From assembly GCF_001623875.1 (NCBI RefSeq), contig NZ_LWAE01000001.1, positions 124,001 through 188,000 of the forward strand: 64,000 nt of DNA. Reading direction: 5' to 3'. The translations under genes and the position numbers were made by a program. Positions 9,177 through 25,467 of the stretch are shown piece after piece. The notes beneath the pieces were generated by a model. That model saw nothing but the letters and a program-made list of their open reading frames with translations. It made no database searches and had not been told where the DNA came from. Positions within the stretch are counted from its first letter, which is position 1, and each line of letters starts with the position of its first letter. Origin of the DNA: Clostridium magnum DSM 2767 (GTDB lineage: Bacteria > Bacillota > Clostridia > Clostridiales > Clostridiaceae).

Positions 9177-10553
9177 ATGAAGAAAAATTTTGATATATTT
9201 AAGAAGTTTATAAGAGGAAAAAAAACAGCCGTGGTTGGTATAGGTATTAGTAATACACCTTTAATAGATTTTTTAGTTCAACTAGGTGCGCAGGTAAGTG
9301 CATTTGATAGAAAAAAAGAGAATGAATTAGGAGAAACTGCTATAGAATTTAGAAAAAAAGGAGTTAATCTTGTCCTAGGAGAAGACTATTTGGATAATTT
9401 AAAGGGGTTTGAGGTGATTTTTAAAACTCCCTCTATGAGAATTGATAGTCCTGCATTGGTTAAAGCTAAAGAAGAGGGATCGTATATAACTTCGGAAATG
9501 GAGGAGTTTGTTAGATACTGTCCAGCGAAAATATATGGAATAACAGGAAGCGATGGAAAAACTACAACAACAACTTTAGTTTATAATATGCTCAAAGAAC
9601 AGGGATATAAAACTTGGGTTGGAGGTAATATAGGAACACCGTTATTTACAAATATAGAAGAAATGAGTATGGATGATAGAGTGGTATTAGAGTTATCAAG
9701 TTTTCAGCTTATGACTATGAATGTATCACCAGAAATATCTGTTATTACAAATTTAAGTCCTAATCATTTGGATATTCACAAAGATATGGATGAATATGTT
9801 GAAGCTAAAAAAAATATATTTAAGTATCAAGAAGAGTCAGGCTTATTAATATTAAATCAAGATAATGAGCTAACTAATTCTATGACAGAGGAAGCTAATG
9901 GAGAAACGTACTTATTTAGTATAAGGAAGGACGTAGTGCAAGGCGGGTGCTTTAAAAATAATAAATTATATATAAATGAAGAAGCTGTATGTGACCTTAA
10001 CGAAATAAAGCTTAAAGGTATGCATAATGTAGAAAACTTGCTTGCAGCTTTTTGTGCGGTCAGCGGAGATGTAGAGATTAAAAATATGAGAAAGGTTGCG
10101 ACAACCTTTGCTGGTGTAGAACATAGGTGTGAATTTGTAAGAGAAATAGGTGGTGTAAAGTATTATAATGATTCTATTGCGTCCAGTCCTAGTAGAACCT
10201 TAGCTGGGCTGAATGCCTTTGAAAAACCAGTTATTTTGATTGCAGGTGGATATGATAAGAAAATTCCTTTTGAACCTTTAGCAGAGGAAGGATATCATAA
10301 AATAAAAATATTAATATTAATAGGAGCAACAAAATACAAAATAAAAGAGGCTTTTGAGAATTTTGTTAGGGATAAAGATATAGAACTTCCTATAATTATA
10401 GAAGATACATTAGAATCTGCTATTTATAAGGCAAGGGAGATTGCATCAAGTGGTGATATAGTAACACTGTCTCCAGCATGTGCAAGTTTTGATATGTTTG
10501 CTAATTTTGAAATTAGAGGAAATGTATTTAAAGATATAGTGGGCAAAATATAA
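9177..10553 (+). CDS. murD: UDP-N-acetylmuramoyl-L-alanine:D-glutamate ligase
   Basis: Adds D-glutamate to the peptidoglycan precursor in the cytosol. It is 458 residues long, the usual MurD size. The N-terminal domain has the UDP-binding fold ([13 protein letters not shown]). The central ATPase has the P-loop [14 protein letters not shown] (about residues 117-130), LELSSFQL and [16 protein letters not shown]. The C-terminal domain has [19 protein letters not shown] and [11 protein letters not shown]. The ATG at 9177 is preceded by GGAGG at 9166-9170. It is a lone transcription unit away from the dcw cluster, with its own terminator. Confidence 0.95.
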   Translation: MKKNFDIFKKFIRGKKTAVVGIGISNTPLIDFLVQLGAQVSAFDRKKENELGETAIEFRKKGVNLVLGEDYLDNLKGFEVIFKTPSMRIDSPALVKAKEEGSYITSEMEEFVRYCPAKIYGITGSDGKTTTTTLVYNMLKEQGYKTWVGGNIGTPLFTNIEEMSMDDRVVLELSSFQLMTMNVSPEISVITNLSPNHLDIHKDMDEYVEAKKNIFKYQEESGLLILNQDNELTNSMTEEANGETYLFSIRKDVVQGGCFKNNKLYINEEAVCDLNEIKLKGMHNVENLLAAFCAVSGDVEIKNMRKVATTFAGVEHRCEFVREIGGVKYYNDSIASSPSRTLAGLNAFEKPVILIAGGYDKKIPFEPLAEEGYHKIKILILIGATKYKIKEAFENFVRDKDIELPIIIEDTLESAIYKAREIASSGDIVTLSPACASFDMFANFEIRGNVFKDIVGKI

Positions 10554-10570
10554 ATAATTTGAAGCATCGA

Positions 10571-10608
10571 TAACTCCTTATTTGTCTTAAATAAGGAGTT
10601 ATTATTTT
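10571..10608 (+). terminator. Terminator after murD
   Basis: AACTCCTTATTT and AAATAAGGAGTT form a 12-bp stem followed by ATTATTTTAATT. Confidence 0.85.
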
Positions 10609-10610
10609 AA

Positions 10611-10945
10611 TTATAATTTTTGTAAAATCAAATTATATGGAATTAACTTATCCAGGTGTATCAATATATATAAAACTTAATATAAATTAGAACTAGTGAG
10701 AAATTTAATTATATTTGCGAAAAATAACATTTTATATAAATATCAGGATGAATAAATATGATAAGATTACACATGTCGTTTGGAGAAAAGAAAAATTCTT
10801 AAAGCGTACTTATTAAATAGATTGATCCTTGAAAATTAAACAGAGGTTAAAAATCAGATGATTTTTATTAAGTAAACTAAACCAGCAATTCTTTAACTAC
10901 TATAATATAGTAGTGAGTAAAACAGTAATGAGCATTCAAACTTTT
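10611..10945 (+). other. Leader region of rRNA operon 1
   Basis: No gene. AAAATTAAACAGAG (10832-10845) pairs with CTCTGTTTAATTTT downstream of 16S (12506-12519), giving the 16S processing stem. It is preceded by a boxA-like TGATCCTTGA. From there to the 16S start the sequence is nearly the same as operon 2. Upstream I find only a weak promoter: TAAGAT at 10762-10767 without a good -35. Confidence 0.7.
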
Positions 10946-15628
<4,683 letters not shown>

Positions 15629-15731
15629 AATTTTCACTGTGCAATTTTGAAAGAATAAGTATCTAAAATCATATTCATAAACAGTAAAAATAAAGAATTT
15701 AGATATTTTATAAAAAACTTTCTAAAAAGTG

Positions 15732-15760
15732 TTGACAAACTAAAATAGATGCTATATAAT
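15732..15760 (+). promoter_or_regulatory. Consensus promoter before 5S copy 1
   Basis: TTGACA (15732-15737), exactly 17 bases, TATAAT (15755-15760), 25 bases before the 5S gene. This perfect sigma-A match could transcribe 5S and the two following tRNAs independently of 16S-23S. Confidence 0.75.
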
Positions 15761-15785
15761 CTATAAATGTAGTAGTCATTAATGA

Positions 15786-15901
15786 TCTGGTGATAATGAC
15801 GTAAAGGTAACACCCGTTTCCATTCCGAACACGAAGGTTAAGCTTTACAGTGCTGATGGTACTGCACGGGAGACTGTGTGGAAGAGTAAGTCGTTGCCAG
15901 G
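15786..15901 (+). rRNA. rrf: 5S ribosomal RNA, copy 1
   Basis: About 116 bases with terminal stem CTGG/CCAG and the conserved loop CCGAACACGAAGGTTAAG. It differs from copy 2 (22264-22379) at nine positions, unlike the near-identical 16S and 23S pairs. One pair of differences is compensatory: CAC/GTG here, CAG/CTG in copy 2. Confidence 0.95.
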
Positions 15902-15907
15902 TAATAT

Positions 15908-15984
15908 GGATCTTTAGCTCAGTTGGTTAGAGCAACCGGCTCATAACCGGTAGGTCCGGGGTTCGAGTCCCTGAAGGTCCACCA
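15908..15984 (+). tRNA. tRNA with CAT anticodon, probably tRNA-Ile2 (lysidine type)
   Basis: A 77-base cloverleaf: acceptor GGATCTT/AAGGTCC, anticodon loop CTCATAA, encoded CCA. The acceptor, D-arm (AGCTCAGTTGGTTAGAGC) and GGCTCATAACC resemble, from memory, the Firmicute tRNA-Ile whose CAT anticodon is modified by TilS. They differ from elongator or initiator tRNA-Met. An automatic annotation would probably say Met. Confidence 0.9.
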
Positions 15985-15987
15985 TAT

Positions 15988-16063
15988 GGGGGTATAGCTC
16001 AGCTGGGAGAGCACCTGCCTTGCACGCAGGGGGTCAAGGGTTCGAATCCCTTTATCTCCACCA
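15988..16063 (+). tRNA. tRNA-Ala (TGC)
   Basis: A 76-base cloverleaf with anticodon TGC in loop CTTGCAC, D-arm AGCTCAGCTGGGAGAGC, T-arm GGGTTCGAATCCC and encoded CCA. The acceptor GGGGGTA/TATCTCC contains two G-T pairs. It lies 3 bases after the CAT tRNA. Confidence 0.95.
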
Positions 16064-16065
16064 TA

Positions 16066-16098
16066 AAAACGAAGTAGTTTAACTACTTCGTTTTTTTA
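16066..16098 (+). terminator. Terminator of rRNA operon 1
   Basis: AACGAAGTAG and CTACTTCGTT form the stem, followed by TTTTTATT. It begins 3 bases after tRNA-Ala. Confidence 0.9.
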
Positions 16099-16121
16099 TT
16101 TAAAGAGAAAGTTTATATAGA

Positions 16122-16318
16122 GAAGTTTGAAACTTCACCAGTAACTTTTATCTGATGACTACCCGATCTAATACTCCCATTCGCACAGTGTGAGTCGTTT
16201 TTTTCAAAGTGTACGTTGTGAGTGGTTATGGCCCTGAATTCGCTCAACTAAGAATCAGGTGGAGTTTGAAACTCCATCTGAATAAAGTTCTTATGTCTCT
16301 TACTTTAAGACTTTTGTT
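16122..16318 (+). ncRNA. Structured element A between rRNA operons (possible IS605-type right-end/omega-RNA relic)
   Basis: A non-coding stretch with clear hairpins. GAAGTTTGAAACTTC lies at 16122-16136. A 10-bp stem CAGGTGGAGT/ACTCCATCTG with loop TTGAA lies at 16256-16280. A small GTCT/AGAC hairpin lies near 16295-16311. The large stem follows GCTCAACTAAGAAT, which to my memory resembles the sequence preceding the terminal hairpin at the right end of IS200/IS605 tnpB elements, where the guide RNA scaffold lies. No tnpA or tnpB reading frame is present. The structure is seen; the transposon link is a weak inference. Confidence 0.4.
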
Positions 16319-16354
16319 AGAACTAAAAATTTATATTGAAGATATTTAGAAGAT

Positions 16355-16556
16355 AGGTGCTATGGGTATAGCTGCGCTAATTGAAGCAAGATTTCAATTC
16401 AGATGGGGATTCTTTTACTCCATGTGAATTGAATAGCTGCGAATGCATGGCTTACTTGGTGTTGAACTCCCACTTAAGCAGAAAACCAAAATCTATGATT
16501 TGGTGATGGTCGCTTACTCTATGAGTACTCCTCTGACGTTAGGAAGAGGAGTTTCA
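16355..16556 (+). ncRNA. Structured element B between rRNA operons, candidate RNA
   Basis: Five hairpins follow each other within 160 bases. First is a 16-position stem TTCAATTCAGATGGGG/CTCCATGTGAATTGAA (16393-16433). Second is GCTTA..TGG/CCA..TAAGC (16450-16479). Third is CCAAAATC/GATTTGG (16486-16503). Fourth is TACTC/GAGTA (16515-16527). Fifth is ACTCCTCT/AGAGGAGT (16527-16552). No coding frame, promoter or T-run is evident. The strand is assumed. It could be a structured RNA or the end of a lost mobile element. Confidence 0.45.
16368..16441. repeat. 9-bp direct repeat flanking a palindrome
   Basis: ATAGCTGCG occurs at 16368-16376 and again at 16433-16441. The 56 bases between them contain most of the long palindrome of element B. 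This is the arrangement expected for a short palindromic insertion with target duplication, though it could also be part of an RNA fold. Confidence 0.5.
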
Positions 16557-16865
16557 TATAAAGTTGGAGACTTACGACAAGTTAGTCAGGTTAAAAGAAC
16601 TTAAATATCAATTCCATGTAAATATTTTAATTAATTCAAATGAAAAAAAGAGGAGTAAAGTTATAAAGAAGAATTGTTAATCAACAACATTTCCAAGCGT
16701 GTCATTAGCAGTAATTTGTAATGATAATTAAATATTTAAAGGAAAATAGATATAAGTTGAAATATTTAAAGAATAAGGTTATGCATAAGTTAAGTACTAT
16801 GATATAATAACACTTGTCCTTGTAACAAAGGAAAATAAATTGTTAATTTGATTTAATAAAGGTTA

Positions 16866-16895
16866 TTGACAAGAGCTTGATGGTTGTGGTATCAT
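16866..16895 (+). promoter_or_regulatory. rRNA operon 2 promoter P1
   Basis: TTGACA (16866-16871), an 18-base spacer, TATCAT (16890-16895). Confidence 0.6.
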
Positions 16896-16935
16896 TACCA
16901 AGTCGTAAAGATGTGTTGATAAATAAAAAAACATG

Positions 16936-16964
16936 TTGACAAACTTTCTTTTGTATGATAAGAT
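16936..16964 (+). promoter_or_regulatory. rRNA operon 2 promoter P2
   Basis: TTGACA (16936-16941), a 17-base spacer, TAAGAT (16959-16964). It lies 70 bases after P1, a tandem arrangement usual for rRNA operons. Confidence 0.75.
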
Positions 16965-17112
16965 GTAAAAGTCGCTGAGATGAGCGACATGATCCTTGAA
17001 AATTAAACAGAGGTTAAAGATCAAATGATTTTTATTAAGTAAACTAAACCAGCAATTCTTTAACTACTATATATTAGTAGTGAGTAAAACAGTAATGAGC
17101 ATTCAAACTTTT

Positions 17113-18631
<1,519 letters not shown>

Positions 18632-18755
18632 TCGACAAAGTAGGTAATTCTACTTTGAACGGTTTGTTTACACTCTGTTTAATTTTGAGGGATTAATATA
18701 TAATAGATACTAACGTGTATCATTATTATTAAGAATTAATATCTCAAAAAAATAA

Positions 18756-18832
<77 letters not shown>

Positions 18833-18969
18833 ATTGTTCTTTGAAAATTGCACAGTGAAGAAACGTTAAACAACGCAATTGTTTAACAAAAATAAAAGTA
18901 AAGCTAAAGGTAAACTACTTGTACGAGAGTATAGGTAACACCTTTGTAGATTTTTATGAACTAAAACCA

Positions 18970-19091
18970 GAAAATTGATAGAAACGAGCAGATCGAGGAA
19001 AAGCCTGAGCGAGGAGCAGAGTTTACTGACTGGTAAATGAGCACCGCAGCGAGAGATTTGACGAAGAGATGCGAAGTTTATAGCAATTTTC
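18970..19091 (+). other. Structured insertion before 23S copy 2
   Basis: GAAAATTGATAGAAAC (18970-18985) pairs with GTTTATAGCAATTTTC (19076-19091) over 16 positions with two mismatches. This encloses a purine-rich stretch with an inner TTTAC/GTAAA hairpin (19022-19037) flanked by GAGCAGAG and TGAGCACCG. Operon 1 has a much shorter, unrelated sequence here, so this is operon-specific. Confidence 0.6.
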
Positions 19092-19097
19092 GATATA

Positions 19098-21999
<2,902 letters not shown>

Positions 22000-22004
22000 A
22001 AAAA

Positions 22005-22257
22005 TAGTTAAGAGTGTAGAGTTGAGAATTAAGAGTTAATGATGATTTTCACTAGCGTGAAAATCTAAAATTTAAATTAATTAAGCTCTATATAAAAAAG
22101 CTATACTTATCACTGTGCAATTTTCAGAGAATAATATTCTCATAAGAGTTAATAATTTATTGTGTATAAAGTTATTAGTTAGTATAATTATCGTTTTTTC
22201 GACGCTAGGAGAAAAAACAAGCATAACTCTTAACTATTAATTCTTAACTCTCAACTA
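22005..22257. repeat. MITE-like inverted-repeat element in the 23S-5S spacer
   Basis: Imperfect 35-bp inverted arms at 22005-22040 and 22223-22257, built from variants of AGTTAAGAGTTAAGAATTA. Inside are perfect hairpins GATTTTCAC/GTGAAAATC (22044-22065) and GTTTTTTC/GAAAAAAC (22193-22218). The 23S processing-stem arm also lies inside. No reading frame is present. Operon 1 lacks it. Confidence 0.6.
22160..22188 (+). promoter_or_regulatory. Possible promoter before 5S copy 2
   Basis: TTGTGT (22160-22165), a 17-base spacer, TATAAT (22183-22188). It is weaker than the promoter before 5S copy 1 but in a comparable position. Confidence 0.4.
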
Positions 22258-22263
22258 AATAAA

Positions 22264-22379
22264 TCTGGTGATAATGACGCAAAGGTAACACCCGTTCCCA
22301 TTCCGAACACGAAGGTTAAGCTTTACAGTGCCGATGGTACTGCAGGGGAGGCCCTGTGGAAGAGTAGGTCGTCGCCAGG
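22264..22379 (+). rRNA. rrf: 5S ribosomal RNA, copy 2
   Basis: About 116 bases with the same framework as copy 1. It has more Watson-Crick pairs in its helices, for example CGTCGCCAG at the 3' end where copy 1 has CGTTGCCAG. This copy looks like the better-paired form. Confidence 0.95.
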
Positions 22380-22386
22380 TAGATGT

Positions 22387-22461
22387 TCCGTGGTAGCTCA
22401 ATGGTGGAGCATTCGGCTGTTAACCGAAGGGTTGGAGGTTCGAATCCTCTCCACGGAGCCA
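22387..22461 (+). tRNA. tRNA-Asn (GTT), second copy
   Basis: Identical over all 75 bases to the gene at 6900-6974, including the encoded CCA. It lies 7 bases after 5S and ends rRNA operon 2. Confidence 0.97.
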
Positions 22462-22487
22462 TTTTTATTTTTTGCTTAGGATAATAG

Positions 22488-22523
22488 ACACTAGCTATAG
22501 TTTTAGTAGCTAGTGTTTTTTTG
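22488..22523 (+). terminator. Terminator of rRNA operon 2
   Basis: ACACTAGCTA (22488-22497) pairs with TAGCTAGTGT (22507-22516), followed by TTTTTT. Confidence 0.9.
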
Positions 22524-22697
22524 TACTTGAAAATCCTGTAGAAAATATTTTTAATAATTTATATAGTAGGGAGCATAAAAATAAAATGAATGGTAAAGAT
22601 ATAATCAAACTATTTAGAAAATTTATTTAATTCTGAAAGGAATTTTTAAATTAAAATAGAATATATAATTAAGCTTAAAAGTAAGGGGGAATTGCTT

Positions 22698-24791
22698 ATG
22701 AAAAACTACACAACCAAAAACTTAAGAAATATGGGTATAATTGGACACAGTGGTTCAGGCAAAACTACTTTAACAGAAGCAATACTTTATTATGCAAAGG
22801 CTACAGATAGATTTGGCAAAATAGAGGAAGGTAATACAATTAGTGATTATGACGCAGAAGAAAGAAAAAGAAAAATATCTATATCAACATCAATATCTCC
22901 ATGTGAGTGGAAAAATGTTAAAATAAATTTGGTTGATATACCAGGATATTTTGATTTTGTAGGAGAGACTTTTCAAGGACTAAGAGCAACTGATATAGCA
23001 ATGATAGTTGTATCAGGAATATCAGGTATTCAAGTTGGTACAGAGAAAGCTTGGCATTATGTTAATGAATATAAGTTACCTAAAGCTCTCTATGTAAATA
23101 AGTTAGATAGAGAAAACTCTGATTTTGATAAAATTTTACAATCGCTTAAAGAAAAGTTTGGAATGTCAGTAGTCCCTGTACAATATCCTATAGGAAGTGA
23201 AAATAACTTTAAAGGTGTTATAAATGTTATTTCGAGAAAGGCAAGAATATTTGATGAAAAAAATCAGAGAATGATTGAATCTGAAATACCAGATGAACTT
23301 ATAGATAAAATTGACCAGTGTAAAAATATGATTATTGAGGCTGTTGCTGAAACTGATGAATCTTTACTTGATAAATATTTTAGTGAAGGAACATTAAATG
23401 ATGAAGAAATATATAATGGATTGATAAGTGGGTGTGCAAAAGGAGAAATTACTCCAGTTATGTGCGGTTCAGCATTAAATGGAATAGGAATAGAAACTTT
23501 ACTTGAAGATATAGTTGAGTGTTTTCCATCACCTGAGGACTCAGAACCAATTAAAGCTAAAGATTTAAAAGAAGGCGCTGATATAGATATTAAGGTTAAT
23601 GAAAGTTTGCCATTTTCTGCCTTTGTTTTTAAGACTATAGCGGATCCTTTTGTTGGGAAGTTGTCTTTATTTAAAGTAATGACCGGAAAAGTAAAATCAG
23701 ATTCTATTGTTTATAATGCTAATAAAGATAAATCTGAAAAGGTTGGAACTATGTATTTCTTAAAAGGTAAGCAGCAGATTCCAACAAATGAAATTATAGC
23801 AGGTGACATTGGGGCTGTATCAAAGCTACAATATACTGCTACGGGGGATACCTTATGCGATAATTCTAAACCTATAATTTTTGAAAATATAGAGTTTCCT
23901 AAACCAATAATGTCTATGGCTATGTTGCCAAAATCTAAAAATGATGAGGATAAAATCTCCAATGGGTTAAATAAATTATTAGAAGAAGATCCTACTTTTA
24001 ATGTATCAAGAGATTTAGAAAATGCTGAAACTATAGTTTCAGGAATGGGAGAAACCCATCTTGATATAATAGCATGCAAGCTGAAAAGTAAGTTTGGGGT
24101 AGATGTAATGCTTCAAACTCCCAAAGTACCTTATAGAGAGACTATAAAAAAGATTGCAGATGTTCAGGGAAAACATAAAAAACAATCCGGTGGACATGGG
24201 CAGTATGGAGATGTAAAAATTAAATTTGAGCCTAGAAATGATGGAGAAGATGGGCTACAATTTGTAGATCAAGTGGTTGGAGGAGTTGTTCCTAGACAGT
24301 ATATTCCAGCAGTTGAGAAAGGGCTTAAGGATTGTATATCGCATGGTGTATTAGCAGGATATCCAGTAATAAGATTAAAGGCCACTTTGCATGATGGTTC
24401 TTACCATCCTGTAGACTCATCAGAAATGGCATTTAAAGTAGCAGCATCTATAGCTTATAAAAAGGGTCTTGTAGAAGCTCAACCAGTATTATTAGAACCA
24501 ATTATGTACGTTGAAATAGTAGTTCCAGAGTATTATATGGGCGATATTATTGGTGACATAAATAAAAAGAGAGGAAGAGTTTTAGGAATGGAGCCTTGCT
24601 CAGATAACCAGAAAATAATAGCTGAAGTTCCTCAATCGGAAATGTTTAAATATGCTACAGATTTGAAATCCATGACTCAAGCAAGAGGAAGTTTCAATAT
24701 GAAATTTGATAGGTATGAGGAAGTTCCAGCAACTGAGGTAAATAAAATAATAGAAGAATCTAAACGATTAAAGGTTAAAGAAGAAGTATAG
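22698..24791 (+). CDS. Elongation factor G-like GTPase (EF-G paralogue)
   Basis: A 697-residue translational GTPase distinct from fusA at 54365. It has the full EF-G domain order. The G domain shows P-loop GHSGSGKTT, DIPG (G3) and NKLD (G4). Switch I reads KRKISIS instead of RGITIT, replacing the usual Thr with Ser. Domain IV carries QSGGHGQYGD and domain V ends the protein. Paralogues of this kind are often called EF-G-like or FusA2 and their role is unsettled. The ATG at 22698 follows AAGGGGGA by 7 bases; the TTG at 22692 is too close to it. A terminator follows. Confidence 0.9.
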   Translation: MKNYTTKNLRNMGIIGHSGSGKTTLTEAILYYAKATDRFGKIEEGNTISDYDAEERKRKISISTSISPCEWKNVKINLVDIPGYFDFVGETFQGLRATDIAMIVVSGISGIQVGTEKAWHYVNEYKLPKALYVNKLDRENSDFDKILQSLKEKFGMSVVPVQYPIGSENNFKGVINVISRKARIFDEKNQRMIESEIPDELIDKIDQCKNMIIEAVAETDESLLDKYFSEGTLNDEEIYNGLISGCAKGEITPVMCGSALNGIGIETLLEDIVECFPSPEDSEPIKAKDLKEGADIDIKVNESLPFSAFVFKTIADPFVGKLSLFKVMTGKVKSDSIVYNANKDKSEKVGTMYFLKGKQQIPTNEIIAGDIGAVSKLQYTATGDTLCDNSKPIIFENIEFPKPIMSMAMLPKSKNDEDKISNGLNKLLEEDPTFNVSRDLENAETIVSGMGETHLDIIACKLKSKFGVDVMLQTPKVPYRETIKKIADVQGKHKKQSGGHGQYGDVKIKFEPRNDGEDGLQFVDQVVGGVVPRQYIPAVEKGLKDCISHGVLAGYPVIRLKATLHDGSYHPVDSSEMAFKVAASIAYKKGLVEAQPVLLEPIMYVEIVVPEYYMGDIIGDINKKRGRVLGMEPCSDNQKIIAEVPQSEMFKYATDLKSMTQARGSFNMKFDRYEEVPATEVNKIIEESKRLKVKEEV

Positions 24792-24797
24792 ATAGCA

Positions 24798-24831
24798 ACC
24801 CTAATAGTGATATCGCTATTAGGGTTTTTGT
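24798..24831 (+). terminator. Terminator after the EF-G paralogue
   Basis: ACCCTAATAG and CTATTAGGGT form a 10-bp stem around TGATATCG, followed by TTTTTGT. Confidence 0.88.
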
Positions 24832-24915
24832 AATAATATTTTGCATATTTTAATAAATTATAAGAGAAAATAAATATAATAGTTAATTTGTAGTAACTCA
24901 GTAAGGAGAGATTTT

Positions 24916-25155
24916 ATGTCAGAATACCACATGGATATAAATGGATCTATAGAATTAGGAGATTATAGTAGTATTTATGATTATATATCTATAGTTAATA
25001 AAAATGATAATCTTACAATTAGCATACATAATGATGAAACGCAGAATGTGAATATAGTATGCAAGATGTTAGAAACTAATAATTTTGTAGTTAATTTATA
25101 TGAAAGGCAAAATGACAGAAAATATTACATTGAGGCATATAAAAATAATGGATAA
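24916..25155 (+). CDS. Small protein of unknown function
   Basis: A 79-residue soluble, acidic protein with a good AAGGAGAG 8 bases before the ATG. It has no cysteines except one (IVCKM) and no signal or membrane segment. The pattern of short hydrophobic strands (NLTISIH, VNIVCKML, FVVNLYER, KYYIEAY) suggests a small alpha/beta fold. It lies between two terminators, so it is probably a single-gene unit. I do not recognise the family. Confidence 0.7.
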   Translation: MSEYHMDINGSIELGDYSSIYDYISIVNKNDNLTISIHNDETQNVNIVCKMLETNNFVVNLYERQNDRKYYIEAYKNNG

Positions 25156-25160
25156 TAAAT

Positions 25161-25196
25161 AACTGACTTGTAAAACTTATGAGTCAGTTGTTTATT
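25161..25196 (+). terminator. Terminator-like hairpin after the small protein
   Basis: AACTGACT (25161-25168) pairs with AGTCAGTT (25182-25189) with further TAA/TTA pairing inside, followed by GTTTATT. The T-run is weak. Confidence 0.65.
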
Positions 25197-25396
25197 GCGT
25201 TAGTTTAGAAAACAATTATCCAGAGAAAGATTTTGTGAACTTATAATTATTTATATTTTTATAATCTGATATGTGGTGTAAGGCTTGGAATTATAAATAT
25301 TTTATGATTTATACAGATTGATTTAGAAAATAAAAGATAAAATAATATATTTGAGATTTTTGATTTAAAAGATGAAAATTTCAAGAAATATAAATG

Positions 25397-25425
25397 TTGA
25401 ATAAGTAAATAAACAGTATTAGAAT
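25397..25425 (+). promoter_or_regulatory. Probable ctsR operon promoter
   Basis: TTGAAT (25397-25402), a 17-base spacer, TAGAAT (25420-25425), immediately upstream of the CtsR box. Confidence 0.55.
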
Positions 25426-25433
25426 TAAATAAA

Positions 25434-25450
25434 AGTCAAAGAAAGTAAAA
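25434..25450 (+). promoter_or_regulatory. CtsR operator
   Basis: Direct repeat AGTCAAA, GAA, AGTAAAA. It matches the known CtsR heptad repeat RGTCAAA-NAN-RGTCAAA with one mismatch. It lies between the promoter and the ctsR ribosome site, as expected for self-repression. Confidence 0.75.
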
Positions 25451-25467
25451 GTCAGGAGAGTGTTCTT

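Larger units (their letters stand above)
16099..17112. other. Inter-operon region between rRNA operons 1 and 2
   Basis: About 1 kb without a protein gene. 16122-16556 holds the two hairpin-rich elements. 16557-16860 is AT-rich with nothing I can support. 16866-16964 carries two promoters for operon 2. 16991 to 17112 is the operon 2 leader, with the boxA-like TGATCCTTGA and the 16S processing-stem arm, nearly the same as in operon 1. Confidence 0.7.
25156..25467. other. Intergenic region before ctsR
   Basis: About 310 bases, AT-rich. It holds the hairpin at 25161-25196 and, near its end, the ctsR promoter and operator. Nothing else could be supported between 25200 and 25395. Confidence 0.65.

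Noticed and set aside
15785-16063. tRNA(CAT) as initiator tRNA-fMet
   Set aside because: It has a normal paired first acceptor base pair (G-C) and lacks the three G-C pairs expected at the end of the initiator anticodon stem.
16443-16602. Short + strand frame reading GVELPLKQKTKIYDLV inside element B, considered as a TnpB C-terminal remnant
   Set aside because: No stop-free extension upstream, no ribosome site, and the hairpins explain the sequence better. The resemblance was from memory only.
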